Shown one piece after another: positions 42,715-56,000 of a stretch of 64,000 nucleotides of DNA. The stretch lies in NCBI RefSeq assembly GCF_001653235.2, contig NC_035792.1:4774001-4838000 (forward strand). Reading direction: 5' to 3'. A program made the translations under genes and the position numbers. Position 1 is the stretch's first letter; every line of letters begins with the position of its first letter. The notes under the pieces are model-generated. The model was not told the DNA's origin. It was given only the letters and a program-made list of their open reading frames with translations, and made no database searches. Source of the stretch: Pochonia chlamydosporia 170 (Eukaryota > Ascomycota > Sordariomycetes > Hypocreales > Clavicipitaceae).

Positions 42715-43369
42715 TAGATTTTGCCCCAATGGTAAGGTGGGAAGGGCTAGCTAAACAAGGGGGCTGCGAAAACGGTTCTTCTGTAAATGGTCATCCGGGC
42801 TTTCTGACAGATACCCAGCGCCGTGTATGATTGTGCACTTTTTTGTTTTCTTGTTTCTTTTTTTCCCTTTATCCTTTCTCTTGGTGTGTTTTTTCGCGTT
42901 GGTTGTGCACTTGACTCCTTCTGTTTTTCATATTTTCTGCTTCCTGTTAGCCCGGCGTTTTTACATCCAAAAGGCGTAGGAAAGGTTGGTTGATCGGTTG
43001 GTTGGTTGGGATGGGTGGTTCTAAAGCATTTATCTAGTTTGCGGACAAGAAAGAACTAGTAGCATCGCAATAGATGCGCATTAATGGACTTGGTTGTACG
43101 GCTGTGAATTATTTGTGAGTGTTGGTTGTAGGATTGTCAACGAGTTGGATGTTTTACTTGAAAATGCCGTCCAACTTTGTGGTATCTGAATATTATGCAT
43201 CGCAAAAGTCTGATCTACTCCATACCTTGGATGAGCACGACATGACATCAAATGACTGTCCGATCGGACTTCCCCACACCCACCCATCTGTTCAACCTGT
43301 CGCAACTACGTCTCACATCACCACATACATTTCATCTCACCTCCGCAGTGAGGATTCACCGAACTCACC
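42715..43369. other. Intergenic region, taf4 3' side and nit2 promoter
   Basis: 655 bp. It contains T-rich tracts after the taf4 stop and a GGTT/TGGTT-rich stretch near 42983-43010. No gene seen. Confidence 0.55.
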
Positions 43370-44834
43370 ATGGCAATAGCAGTACGTCTTCACACCCTAC
43401 CCTGCTTTTCAAAGTCAAACCTGTCTGACTGGCCATCCTAGGCAGTGGGCCAGATCTGTTCCACGGCCTCCATGAGGGCCAACCTCGATCAATGTGTGAG
43501 ATTGGTTTCCGAAGCAGCTGTCGGCGGAGCAAAGGTACGTGAACGAATTCAATGTCGGTTTCAAGAGTACCATAAGGGCGATCACGGCACTGGGTGTATA
43601 CATCGAGCATAAGAGGAAGCAGCACCAAACCAGAGTGGAGTGAGACGTGCTGTCGAGATTGATAACAGGCCGTGTCGTACGATAGCCACGGATATTGTGT
43701 GGTTTTCTGTGTCACATGTGCCGCTTTTGTCTCTGGCAGTGTTTGAAGATGCCTTCGTTGGTTGAGACGGCGTGTCTGACCCGCTGGTTTGGATGGCGGG
43801 TTTTCATGGTTTCTCTGTGTGGGTGAGACATCTGCAGGGTGAGATGAGATGGACATGTTTTTGACACCAAAGTCTGGAAGATTTTGGGGTGTCCATCTCG
43901 GTGTCCATCTTTGACGATATAGCCATGTCGGGTTGTGTGCTCGGTCCAATATACGACTGAACGTCAGAACACACTGAATCATGAACGCGGCTAAACAGAC
44001 TCGTTAGGTTCTTTTCCTCCCCGAAGCATCAGACTACATCGCCCACAACGCACAAGAATCACTCACACTAGCTCAACCGCAGTCCACATCTCCCTTTGTC
44101 CAGGGCCTCTGTTCTGCGGCCAAGTCACACGCCATCGCCATCCACGTGGGCATCCACGAACCGCTGCCGCAACAAGAGTCAACGCGCAAGCTGCTCAACC
44201 GAGCCCTCTACATCTCGTCGGGAGGTGAGATCATCGAGTCCGCATCCTACGACAAGCTCCACGTCTTTGACTACGCCAACCTCAAGGAAAGTGACACCGT
44301 ACAGCCGGGTGCGAAGCTCACCGCGCCGTTTGACTCGCCTGTCGGCCGGATCGGCAGCCTCATATGCTTTGACTTGCGGTTCGCGGAGCCTGCAATCTCG
44401 CTGGCGCAGCCGGGGCCTCGGAGCGCGTGGTATCAGCGGCCGGCGCAGATTCTCACATATCCCAGTGCGTTTACGTTGCGGACCGGCCAGGCGCACTGGG
44501 AGACGTTGCTGCGGGGGAGGGCGATAGAGACGCAGAGCTGGGTTGTGGCCGCGGCGCAGGTTGGGCGACATAACGAGAGGAGGGCGAGCTATGGGCGGAG
44601 TTTGGTCGTTGACCCGTGGGGGGAAGTGAGGGTTAGGCTGGGGGGCACAAAGGATGATCTGGGAGATGCGGAGGATGGCGCGGTTGGGCAGCTTGGGTTT
44701 GTGGATTTGGATATGGGGGTTTGGGAGAGGGTGAGGGGGGAGATGCCATTGAAGAGGAGGTGAGTTTTGATGTGGTTGGTTGTGATGGTGATGTGTTGCT
44801 AACGGTTGGTAGGGACGTGTATCCGGAGCTGTGA
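43370..44834 (+). CDS. nit2: Nitrilase-family amidase, Nit2 type (deaminated glutathione amidase-like)
   Basis: Four exons (43370-43381, 43442-43534, 44008-44759, 44813-44834) give 292 residues, normal for the family. Nit2-type enzymes hydrolyse small omega-amides; the yeast orthologue acts on deaminated glutathione, a metabolite-repair reaction. The catalytic triad is visible: Glu41 (F-L-P-E-A-S), Lys118 (Y-D-K-L-H-V-F-D) and Cys155 (L-I-C-F-D-L-R-F). G-Q-I-C-S-T-A-S opens the domain and P-S-A-F-T-L-R-T-G-Q-A-H-W-E follows the Cys. The first coding exon is only 12 nt and the last 22 nt, and intron 2 is 473 nt, long for this genome, so an automated model would probably start at an internal ATG (44146) and lose the catalytic Glu. 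All joins use GTACGT or GTGAGT donors and TAG acceptors. Confidence 0.92.
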
Positions 44835-46600
44835 TGCCGGTATGTGAGGTAAGACTCTATCATGAAGGAAATGACAAGATGATATGACTGGGATTTGGAA
44901 TGAGGCACCCAGGGGTTTGTTTCGTGGAGTACTCAGAATATTTACGGTAACGACGGAATAGATGAGCGGTTACACCTTGCGACAATGCGAACAAACCATA
45001 CAACCAACAGTGTTGGCTACAATATAACTCATCAAATGCAACCAACAACCAACTCACATTCTGCACTTACATGATACTGCAGAGTATAACATGGTGTCTA
45101 CTGAGTACTATTCCGAGTCCCAACTCCCGATGCAACGGTCCATTGAAGCCAAACTCACACCCCCGGACGCACAGATGGTCATGAGGCCATCGTTTCTTAT
45201 TCCGTCTATTGTGGACGATGCAGTCAAGACGTTTCTGTACATGAGCCATACCACTGCCTAAACGACAACGTGGCGTATGGCGTCGACTATCCGAGCCAAA
45301 GCACTGCCATTGTTCGCGTTGGCCAAGATTGAAATCGTCTTTTGTTGCTTTTGAATACAATACTCTACTTACCATACTGCCTGTTTTACTCAGACAAGGC
45401 AGTCAGTTTATGGTGGTACTTTCACAGAATACTGACACGTCGAGCCTCATCTAACTGGGCATTCACACTCATCTTCATATTCATGCCTCATCTTCACTTG
45501 GATTCACTCTGCAGTGCTGATCCATTGTTCCCATGTGCCTCAACTCACTCCTCACTTTTGTTCCCCACCACGTCATTTAATCTCTGCGACCCGAGTCCCT
45601 GGGTCCAAACTCATCAGCTCACCGTACCTCGACCAACCACACATCTCTGTTACATCTGTCCCCTTTCATCCTGTACTGTATTTCCTTTCGTCTCTTTTGG
45701 CCCATCGACCAGACGCCGTGTTACCTCCCGTCCTCACATCCTCACACCCCAGCACCTGCACCTGCAGGATCGAACCGACCCGTGACCCGGCCGTCCTGCA
45801 ATGCAGCCACATTGTGCTTATCCCGTACAGTACATCCTCACTATTGTGTTCTAACAACTGATTGTGTGGGCGGCTTTAGCGCGCTACCAAAAAAAAGTCT
45901 TTGCTTTTTCTGCTTGTTGCCCCTGCGTCGTCTTCTGCATGAAAGCACAAATCATTGCGTTTCTTTTTTCCCATCAACCAATCCTTTGTTTTCCCCAGAT
46001 CACCTATTGAAACAAAGTCGTTGCTTTTTTCTTTTCTTTTTGAACTTTCTTGCGTACACGCCCCCTCTGGATACAGTCTTTGACAAATTCTCACCTTTTT
46101 GCCTGTCTCGTCACCTTGATTTCATGATGTGTTTCTTTTGTGCGCGGGTTAAATTGTGCAATTATAGTTGCTTTCTTTTTGCTACCAATCTTGTCATTTT
46201 TGTGGTGTATATTTAAAGGAAAGGAGAGGATTACGAAAGCCAGTCCTAACAAATAATGCTGTGCTCAAAGGGAAGATTGAACAAAAACTCAAATCATAGA
46301 AACAATTACTCAGACCTTTCTCCCATCACCTCACTGCAGCAAACTCGTCAGGAATGAAGCAATCTGAAACGCAGGGAAAGTGCGCCGACCCAAAACTCTA
46401 CGTATCTGCCATCATGATTCTGTAATAATCAGTAATCAACCACCATTGTCTTTGCCTCTGCCTCACTTGTTGCCTCTTTTCTCACAATCCGCCCATTCAG
46501 CCATTCCCCACACCTCCGGATTGGATTGTTCATTCTTGGCTTCCCCAGGTCCGAGCCAAGCCTGGCAGGCAAGCAATGCCGGCCACACCTCCTAGCTACT
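44835..46600. other. Gene desert, part 1: pyrimidine-rich plus strand
   Basis: No conserved protein in any frame. From about 45380 to 46560 the plus strand is strongly C/T-rich, with many TCTTTT and CACC stretches, the composition typical of fungal 5' leaders and promoters. The open frames here (for example 45342-45785) are low-complexity by-products of that bias. A transcript starting here with no downstream ORF would be non-coding. Confidence 0.5.
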
Positions 46601-49600
46601 CTGGTCTAGTTCTCTCCCAACAACTTGGGTCGCGCTACCGTGCCGGTGTAATGTCTCGGCCGAAAAAAGGGCGGGCGACGAGTGTGAATGCGCATTGGAT
46701 TGGCCTGGGAGTGGAAACAGGACCGTAGGAGAAGGGGTTGATCTACAATGCCCATATGCGGGTGTGAGATCGCGGAGAGTCACCGTTTGCTCATCATCTC
46801 CCTTCCATCTTGTTTGGACGGCTCTTGAAACTTGCATTCGACAACGGACGGCCGGATACGCCCCAGTTCTTCGGAGACGGGCCAAATTAACCTCCTTTGG
46901 TTTGTATGATTTTCACAGTTGGCCAGAATGTGCCGGGGAATCCATGTTTTGAGAATCAAATGGCGTGAGCCTCATCGATTTCCTCTATTCTAGGTACACA
47001 AAACTTGGGGAAATACAAATCTCATCTTATCCGCGTCCCATTGTGCTGTCTGCAGCTCTTTCTCAGTTGCAAGAGGCAGTCAGTCTCTCCTTGTTCTCGA
47101 GATATACTATACAAATATATTGGCCTGTAGAGAGATGGAAAAAAGGAAAGAGTTAAAAAAAAAAAAGAAAAGGGGGTATCATCCATCCGTATGTCCTGAG
47201 TCCTGCCCAGAGCCGTAATTATTCCAGACCGACTCTTGTGCCTCCTCAGTCTCGCCTGTGTGATTTGATCTTGTACAAGGTGGTGGTGGTACATGTTAAC
47301 GAGATGTGAGCGACACATTTGTGGACGCTTCATTGACCTGATTTGCCGACACCGTCAAGTGCGGCAAATCAGGATAAATGGGAAGAGGAAAATGAACAAG
47401 ATTAGGAAAGAAGAAAAACAGCCAACAAAGGCAAAAAGCCGAACAAGCAAAAAACGTAGGAAAGATGAATTTGTACAAACGACGGAAAGAAAGTCCAGCT
47501 GAAAAAAAAATATCCCAAAGTCTATATGCTAGTTGCCCTCCCAAACCGTGTTCTTTTTGTGTTCCCAGCCCTGTAATCCATTCTCAGCTTTTGACTTCAT
47601 CCCATAGCATCGAGCCGAGGGTGGTGTTGCTTGACCAGCCAAGTCCAGCTGCGCCGTCGGGTCGCGCGATCCAAGACATGTCGCGAAATGCCCAGATCTT
47701 CATTCCAATGGGGTGCATGCGCCCCGGCGACGCGGTGGTGGTGTCTCAAGTCCAGAAAACCTGAGTTATGACGAGAAAAGATGCCCACCCTTCGTCAAAA
47801 AGCAAAAGCAGAAATATAGTGAGTAAAAAGTGCAGGGGCAAACAGTAAACCAAATTTCTCAAATCCCAGTTCCGTCTATGATTTTGAACGCCACGCATCG
47901 AACCATGTCTCGATGCAAAAGAAAAAAAGAACACTCAAAGCAATTTTCCACATGCATTTGCCGGACATCAGAGTGCAGAAACAGAAAAATAAAAACCGTG
48001 CAGGCCATTGTGAAACCCGCTTTTGGTACCCTTGCTGCTGATAAGCAAGTCGTGGCTCCGAGCCGTCTTGTGTACAAGTTGACAAGATAAAAGAAAAAAG
48101 ATATTAAATAACTGTAGAAGCATTATATCGCAGGCTCGAAGTCGAATCGATGGCCTTGGAATCGAAGAAGTAATGTCGAGACGTGAGATTAAGACTCAAC
48201 ATGACCCGCAGGGTCGAGAGGTGATGCATCTGCAACCGACTATTGAATTTTCATCAACAGCTCGGCGGCAAAATGGGTTCATCGAGGTTGAGGGCGTGGT
48301 GGAGGCTTGGGAACGCCTGTCGTATCATAGGCACCGCGGCCCATATTGCAGACGATTGATCCTTGTTGTAACATTGTGATGGTTCTGACGGAGTTGTGTT
48401 GTACACTATACTACTGAAGTGATTAGTCGAGGTGCCTTCAAATGCGCAGTCAAGAAGAAAACAAAAGGTAAAGGCGATTATCTATGTATAAATGCATGGC
48501 TCTGTATACATCAATGGAAGCTCGTAGTAGGGGGGTATGAATGAAATTGGCACTGCCCACGAGGTCTTGGCCGATATGGAGAAAATAAAATGAAGCCAAC
48601 TCAAGAAGCGAAAACGTAGACACATATTCCAGCTGCGGAAACAAGCGACAATGACTCACATGAATGACGAGGTGTAAGTGGTGCAACCAAGAAGTTGGCG
48701 TGCCCAATCAATGGCAGCAAAACAGATTATTGACCGAGGTGTCTGAGGCGATGTTACAAGGAGAGAAAGCCTAGGAAGAGATTGCCGAGATGGCCGGCCA
48801 GATTGCAGATGTTGCCACTAGTATCGAGGTGTTTCGGCACAGAAGCTGAGATATTGCTAGTCTGATGGGACAAGGCGAGATGAATCGGCACCGGCGCGTT
48901 GGAACGTGGCTGCACAGAATTGCTGTTGCAACACCGAAGAGTGTACAGGTACGAGGCGGCTCGGCTTGACAAGTGGTCTGGTGTAAGTGCAACAACAGGC
49001 AGGGTACTGCAGAAAGCGTAGGAGCTGCAGTGACTGTAATAGCTTCGGCAAAGGCGGGATGTGCTGGTAAATATAGCCAACGTAAAGACCAACTTCGGTG
49101 ACGAGTCTCGGGAGTGTGCTGGTCTGCTTGTTGGTGATAGTCGATTGTGACTCTGTCTCTTTGCAAAAGGGGTCAGGGGCGGTTGTGGTTGTGAATGAGT
49201 CGCGTGGTCGAATAACGTCAAGTCCACCTGGTAGTCAAGTAAGGCACGGACGGGTACCTGGCGCTGGTCGCACTGGTGGGTTCAATGTTCCCTTTCCAAC
49301 AAGATGGACTCTTTTTTTGGCTGGTAGACAGGTTGTGGCGCCTGAGCTTGTCAAGGTGCGAGAACAAAGACGCTGGTGGGTCGGCCAAGTGATAGTTTCT
49401 TGAAGAAGCTGAAGCTTGAGCTCAACCAAAGACGAGGTTGATTAGACAAAGTAGTAAGTGTTGGTAGTACAGAGGAGCAGCAGAAACTCAAGTCGATCTT
49501 GGCAACAAGTAAAGCAAGCAAAGCCAAATTGGCTGGTGATGGGGAAGAAAATTAAAGGGAGAGGAAGCTAGAAGAAATTGAGGAATGAAGTGGGAGCCAG

Positions 49601-50000
49601 GCGCTTTTGTACAAGCAGTCTGGTAGCATTGGCCAAAGTGTGCCCAGCCAGCACAAAAAGGAGCAATGAAGACGAGTCCTGAAGCCCGTCACCTTTTGGA
49701 CCGGGGAAAGGAAAAAGAGTCAAGTCAGTGATTTGATTAGGCAGGGCAGGGTAAGGAAGCAAGGGAAGGGGGGGGTGTGTGATTCAGGGCGCTGGTCTGG
49801 TGCGTGAATGAAAGGAGAGTGAGTGAGTGAGAGAAAGTGACTTGACCAGACTGGTTTGGTCTGGTCCTGTGAGGTGTGAGAGAGCACGAGAGAGCCAGAC
49901 ACGCCAGGCTCAACACTCCACGTCCTTTGCGTTTTGCGACCAGACTTGGCTTGATTGACTCTGTGTCCTAGTCCCAACCCAACGCCTCGCTTGTCGTCCG
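46601..50000. other. Gene desert, part 2: pyrimidine-rich minus strand
   Basis: No conserved protein. Read on the minus strand, about 50000 to 48600 has the C/T-rich, CACTCACTC-containing texture of a long 5' leader. A plausible GTGAGT donor and CAG acceptor are near 48665 and 48640. No ATG-initiated conserved ORF follows. The 157-codon frame at 48754-49227 begins with GTG, not ATG. Small A-runs occur near 47155-47166. Confidence 0.45.
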
Positions 50001-53000
50001 TGCTCACCAAGGAAAGGGTGTGAAAAGCTGGGCGGCAAAACAGTGCCCCGTCCGTACCTTGCAGCGGCGACCTTCATGGCCTGGCCTGAAGCAGAAGAAC
50101 GAAGGCAAAAAGAAAAACAAGAAAATTTTGCCAATTTGTCCAGGGACCTGGAAATTTCGTCCCGGGATCTTGGGAAACGGGTGAGAAAGCAAATGGAATG
50201 GCCCAAGACCAGCCACGGCTGCATCCATGTCGCAGCCCCCGTCTTCCGGTAAGATGGGTCGTACAAAGCCCGGTCGCCGGCGCTTCGCAAACAACCAGCT
50301 GTGAATGTACTGTACTGTAACAAATATGTACGGCGAGGCAGCGAGTTCGCTGGACAATCATCAATCCTTTCGTTGACAATGTTCAAGGGCCAACGCGCGT
50401 AAAAGGGGTTCAAATCACCAGTCTGGTGCCAGTGTTGTTGCCACAGTGGGCATTGACAAGACCTTGCCGGAAGAATGCCAACTTGGCACTGTCATGTCTA
50501 ATCAGGCATGTACTTGAAACTTTAATGCCTTTTGCCATGCACCTACTGAACCACGTACTCTGCTGTGAGTACGGAGTACTCTGTATACTTGCCAAAGTCA
50601 ACAGCGGCGTGAATGCACGGAGCTGGCATTCACAGGCTCCACTAATAGCTCGAGCCTTCATCTTTCTGGTGCCTAGCTCTCCTTGTTAGGTTGTGGGAGC
50701 ACTTGACTTGGACCACGGCGCTGGCATTGTGCACACAATGGCCTGGTCTGGCTTGACATGTCGACGTCTTGGGTCCTTGGAGGGGGCGTGTCCTCAGACG
50801 GCCTCAACTTCTCCTAAACAGGGGCAAGTGGCTTCGCTACCTCTTTTTCCTTCGGGTTCCTGACAAGGTTCCACCTCCCCGGAGCCTTGGGCCGGCCCTG
50901 GGGCAGGGGTTGAGCGTAAGAGGCTGCGTTAGAGTCTGGTCGCCGCCCTGACTGTCCACAGGCCGTGGTTGAACGGGAAAATGGCTGGCCTGGAAATGGG
51001 TCCCAGACGAGCGCTATGGGAGGACTTCGCTTCAATGTTGCCTCGCCGTTGGTGACTTAGCCAGCCGGGAAACATGAAAAAGGAAAAAAAAGAAAGAAAA
51101 AGGAGAGACGGTCACTGTGGTTGAGGGGGCATCAAATGCCGTCCCATCCTCACCGGATGTCATCCGCTTCGATCCCGCCAGCCATTGCTTTGCACACGAA
51201 TCATTCGATGACATGCAAGATGCTTTTTCAACCGCCGTTGATATTGAAGAGCCTCCATTTGCCTAGGTGCCCCTATTTTGCTTTGACCCATCTGCATCGC
51301 GCTTGGACGTGTGAATCTGAGGAGCAATCAACTTTAAAATGTGACCACGTATGATTTGGTGACGAATACCACTGTGAATTCGTCAGCCATGCGCAGAGTG
51401 CAAGGAACAATGCTGCTTTTGTTGTCCGGAGCCTGTGGTTAACCTTCGATATAGGCTGATCCCAACAAGGAGGGTCAGCAAGTCAAATCAATGCTCGTCT
51501 TGCTGTACCAAACAAAGATTTCTGCAACAGCCTTGCTCCCTGTGCATCACAGTCGTGTATTTTTAGACCCTTTTTTCTTTCTCACGATTCCTGTCCATTT
51601 TTCAAAAAGCCATTCATCGACTTTTCCACTGGCAGCGGGACTGGTAGCATGGATGGGGGGTATGGGGCGACAGCCGGAAGTGCATGACATGGGCCGGAAA
51701 GGGGACTAAATGCATCAGCCCTCGCGATTCCAATATGACTAAATGTCTCCTACTATATGTAAATATGTGTCAGTCAGCCTCTGAAGACATGCAGTGAAAG
51801 TGGCATCTATGGGAGCTCACAGCACATATTCGCCAGACCAGGCAGATTTTCTCATGTTTGGGGGCCAATTTGGACAAATGTCGCCAAAGTTGTCACACAA
51901 TTGGCTCAGCGCACACAAAGACAGCCATGGAGGAGTAAGCAAACTGATGCATGTCGAGCAATCACCCTGTCAATCGTCCCGACAGCTCGGATTATTGACC
52001 CAAACATGCAGACGCCGCCAACAATAAGCGGGCCGAATCCCTGCATGCACCACCAAAAGTGACATCAGCCACCTGGTTGCATAAGAGCCCCCCATCCTCC
52101 ATGCCGTCCCAATGCAAAGGGTTGTGTTGTTCAACTGGTCAGTGCCTGGGTTGAGTTGATACTCCCGCATGCGGAAAAACTCACATCACAGACAATACAG
52201 TATGAAGCTGCTTCAATGGGTCCCTGCGCTCATTGTAGTCTTGATTCGGTAAAAATAGAAATTGCAAGAGCAGACCAACGCTGGCTCTTCACGGGAAGCC
52301 ATGAATGAACAGCTGTATCCTCTCCCCTCCAGCCAGGATGGACGGTTTGCTTTCGCCCCGTGTCCATTCGGCCCCTTTCAGCTATCATGGCTGACGTGTT
52401 CGGTCTGAATCATGCTCTTGTAGTTTAAAGTTTGTTCTCGCAGGTACTGCACAATACAGCCTCACAGTCTTCATCCAAAGCTGTGGATGGAATATTCCAG
52501 CTTGGAACTACGTTGATAGTTAGCTGTTGTATTGCCGTGGTTGGGGTAGGCTGGAATACAGAAACCACTTTGCCCGTCTCTGATGCTTTTGTCATATCCA
52601 GGCGACTTGACATCTGAGGACATGATGAGCACAATTCACTCTCAGTCGAATCGTGGGCCAAGAGTAAGTATGCCACTCTCCTCGTTGCGTCGATGAATTT
52701 TGTCACACATATATCCCTCTCCCGCATCAACCTTGGGTCGAAAATTCAGACCTTCCAATCAAAGCGATGAGTGGACTACGCCGACAGCCATTGCATGAAC
52801 GCTCGATCCAAGGATCTACTGGATGAACCGGGAGCCTGATGCTGTGAAACCCTCTCGATGTCGCTTGTAATCCAGGAGGTTATCTGGCGCCAGCGTTGCA
52901 CCATGAAGGGCAATTTTATTGCGGAGAAATGTAGAATTGTAGATACGGAGCCTACAGATGTGCATCAAGGAGTCGATAAGATCTGGTTGTTTCTCTAATT

Positions 53001-56000
53001 TGGAAGGTCCTGCCGTTTGCGCCTGCCTCAGCTTCTAAAGTTCCTGCTTCCCAAGTTCCTCCATCAAACCCCCATGTTTGCTCCAACCCATTCAGCACTA
53101 ATGCCATTTTTCCTCTGTGGCGATTCCTGCCGCAGCCTTTTTTTTTTTATTCTCTCTTTTCGCCATGCTGCTGCTCCCATCCGTGGAGCACATGTGGAAA
53201 CTGTGGCAGTCAGTTCTGCGTAAACTCAATGAAATGCCGCCGAGCTCGGCAACGACCAGGATCGTGGGTTCGCCTGTCGATGACCTAAAGTACCAATGCA
53301 GATAGATGCCTGCAGCCATGCTTGTACGCTCATCTCCATGTGGCACTTTTCACCGTGCTTGAGAGCTCTCGGAAAGCTCCTTGCACTGCTGGCAAGAACA
53401 GGAATCGCCCAGTCAAAGAATCACCTCCAACTCTTGCATAATGCCGAGCCCTAGAAGCTGAGCCACACTTGAAGGTCCTCTACGAACTGATCAATGGCAT
53501 TGCTGCTGTGCTTTGAAGACACGGCTGTTGAGTTCAGACACTGATCAAACGATAGCAGAGAGGCAACAACTTGACATGTTCCAGCCCCGTACTGTCATGG
53601 ATCTCCGATCATACATCGTCTCCTTGACTCCCTCCCGCGATTGGGTCCCACACATTCCGTACTCACAACCAGATGGCCAACTTCTCTATTTGTCCGACGT
53701 GGCATCAGAAATCAAACATGGCATGACTCCTCCCACAGCCCAGGTCTGTGGTTCGCCGGACAATGGCATTGAAAAGGGTCCTGGTACCAGTGGGACTGAG
53801 GAAGCCTTCGAGAATGTCGGAATCTGATGAACCAGGGAGCGCACGACAGGCATTTTGGTGGACCGAACAAGGACCGTACAGTATGCGACTTAAAACACTG
53901 CCCGCGCCCCGGCTGCACGCACTGTTTGGATACGGAGTACGGCATCCAGAGAAGGAGGTCGTGGCTCACCCCTGTCACTAATTTGCGAGGCTTCATCCCT
54001 GGGCAAGACTCGACTCACGCTTCGGCCAACTCAAGGTTCCAGTGTTGATTCATGTCAAGTAGCTGTTGAAATTGGACGGCTGGTACAACAAAAACGTTGT
54101 CAACACGAGAACCTCAGCAGAGGCCTAGAGGCACGCAACATAATTTTGGCTCTACTGGCCGCATACACACAACTTTCAGGCCACATCGTCATCATATGCA
54201 CCCCAGGAATCCCTGGTCCCTTATTCTGCGTCCTGCACACGTGCCGAAGGCAGGCCGTCGGAGAGTCAATCCACTCTTTGTCCAGTCCAAGGCTAAATTG
54301 AACGATGTCCCGGTGTTCCTGCATTAGCCTGTTTTGGCGAGCTAGCCCCTGGATACATCAATCATGAAACACTGGCAATTTAGTAGTCAGCTGGTTGCCG
54401 ATTCTTCTGCCTTTCAGAAGCATCTCATGTTACACAGTGAATGCAACCCGCAAACAGAGTTGGCAGGTGTTTGCGTGTCACTAGAGGGACCGATAGCGCC
54501 TACATTTAGTTGTAGCCTAGCCACGGACGCCAGTCACTGCAAGGTATTGACTCTATGTACTTGCTTTGGCTGCAGTTGATGTATTAGCCGGCCAACCACC
54601 CAAAAGTACATTGATCGCCCAGCAGAAATGCATTCTGTGCAAAATTGACAAAATGGCTGTTCACAGTGTCGGGGTGGAAGTATTTTATCAGATTCCGTCA
54701 GCCGGTATGAACATTGGCGTGGCAATCCCCGTGCATCTCTCAGAACGCCACATGTGAAGCTGATGTTTGTCAACGCCTCGGCTACGGTCATGTTCAATGA
54801 TGCTCTCTCCCCTGTCAAAGAATGTGAGAAACAAATTTTCTTCCAACAAACACTCCATGGTCATGGACTAACGCTATCTGGCAGAGCCAGCCAGGTCTGT
54901 AGTAATCCATATTCCTAGTCAACCAGGATGGGAGCGACAAGCATTTTGCTGCGCAATGTCGTGTGTGTTTGGAGCTTCACACTTCAAAGAAGGGCAAGGC
55001 TTCGCAGCGTGGATACCACCTGGAGAGCCGCAATTCAATGCATCACCCCAGAATGGCCTGGTGAAAATTCCGGTATCACTGCAAGCTAGGATCGCAGCAG
55101 CCCCAGAGAAGAGGAGCTGGTCGAGGCTGGGCACAACTGATTCGTGATCCATGCCACCTTTTGTAGGATGGCTGTGGAATAGATGGCCAATCGCTTCTGC
55201 AGCGGAAACAGCCCATGTTGTCCCGACGGTCCTGATCTTGGGAGGTCAGGCACAGGTGGGTCGATGATGGGTGGCAGTCTCAGTTGACTCGCTCAGAACG
55301 CACTCTGTCAAGCACTCAGCAAACTGTCTCACTGCATTACGGGGGGACATTTTGTTGTATCAGGGTCCGCGACGACGAATTGGCAATTACGGGTGAATCT
55401 GCTTTGACGGAGTCATTCAGCAGTTCCACCTCCTTGGCAATCTAGCCAGGCAAGGAAGCAGATAAGATGCCCAATGCCGAGCTCAACGCTTGATGGGAAT
55501 ACTTGGTCCACAGCCAGCGGGCCATACTCTGGGAACTAGACAGTACCAGACCACATCTGGTGCAAAATGGACAGCCAGGCCCAAAGACCTGTGAACAGCA
55601 CAGGTACACCAGGCTCAAGGTGCCTGTGCTGTTGCAGGTGAGGCGCCGAGGGAGCTGGTGTCCCCAGAGCCAGCCACGTTCCAAGGACGCCTTCTAGAAC
55701 GAGTCAATATTCGAGCCGCACCGTCCGGGTCTGCTGTGGAGCAGAGCGCCAGCATCATCGAGCTGCCTTTGGCCATGTCCAACGTGTCAACAAACCAAGG
55801 GGATGCATGCCATGTTGCGTTGATCCCTTGGTGTGCTCACAAAATGCCCTGGCATGACAACAACCAGCGTCATCCAGCAAACATTCTTCCTTTGAGGTCG
55901 TGATTTGTGCGTCAAACCGACGCCACAGACGGACATTGACCAGGAGTAAAAATTTTGCCACGCATCGTCAATCGTCATTCCGCGTTGTCTGGGGTTGCCA

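Noticed and set aside
43365..43982. 205-codon minus-strand frame
   Set aside because: Mostly inside the long nit2 intron and its exons 1-2, with no conserved features; chance frame.
48754..49227. 157-codon minus-strand frame in the desert
   Set aside because: Starts at GTG, has no ATG or conserved motif, and its composition is that of a leader.
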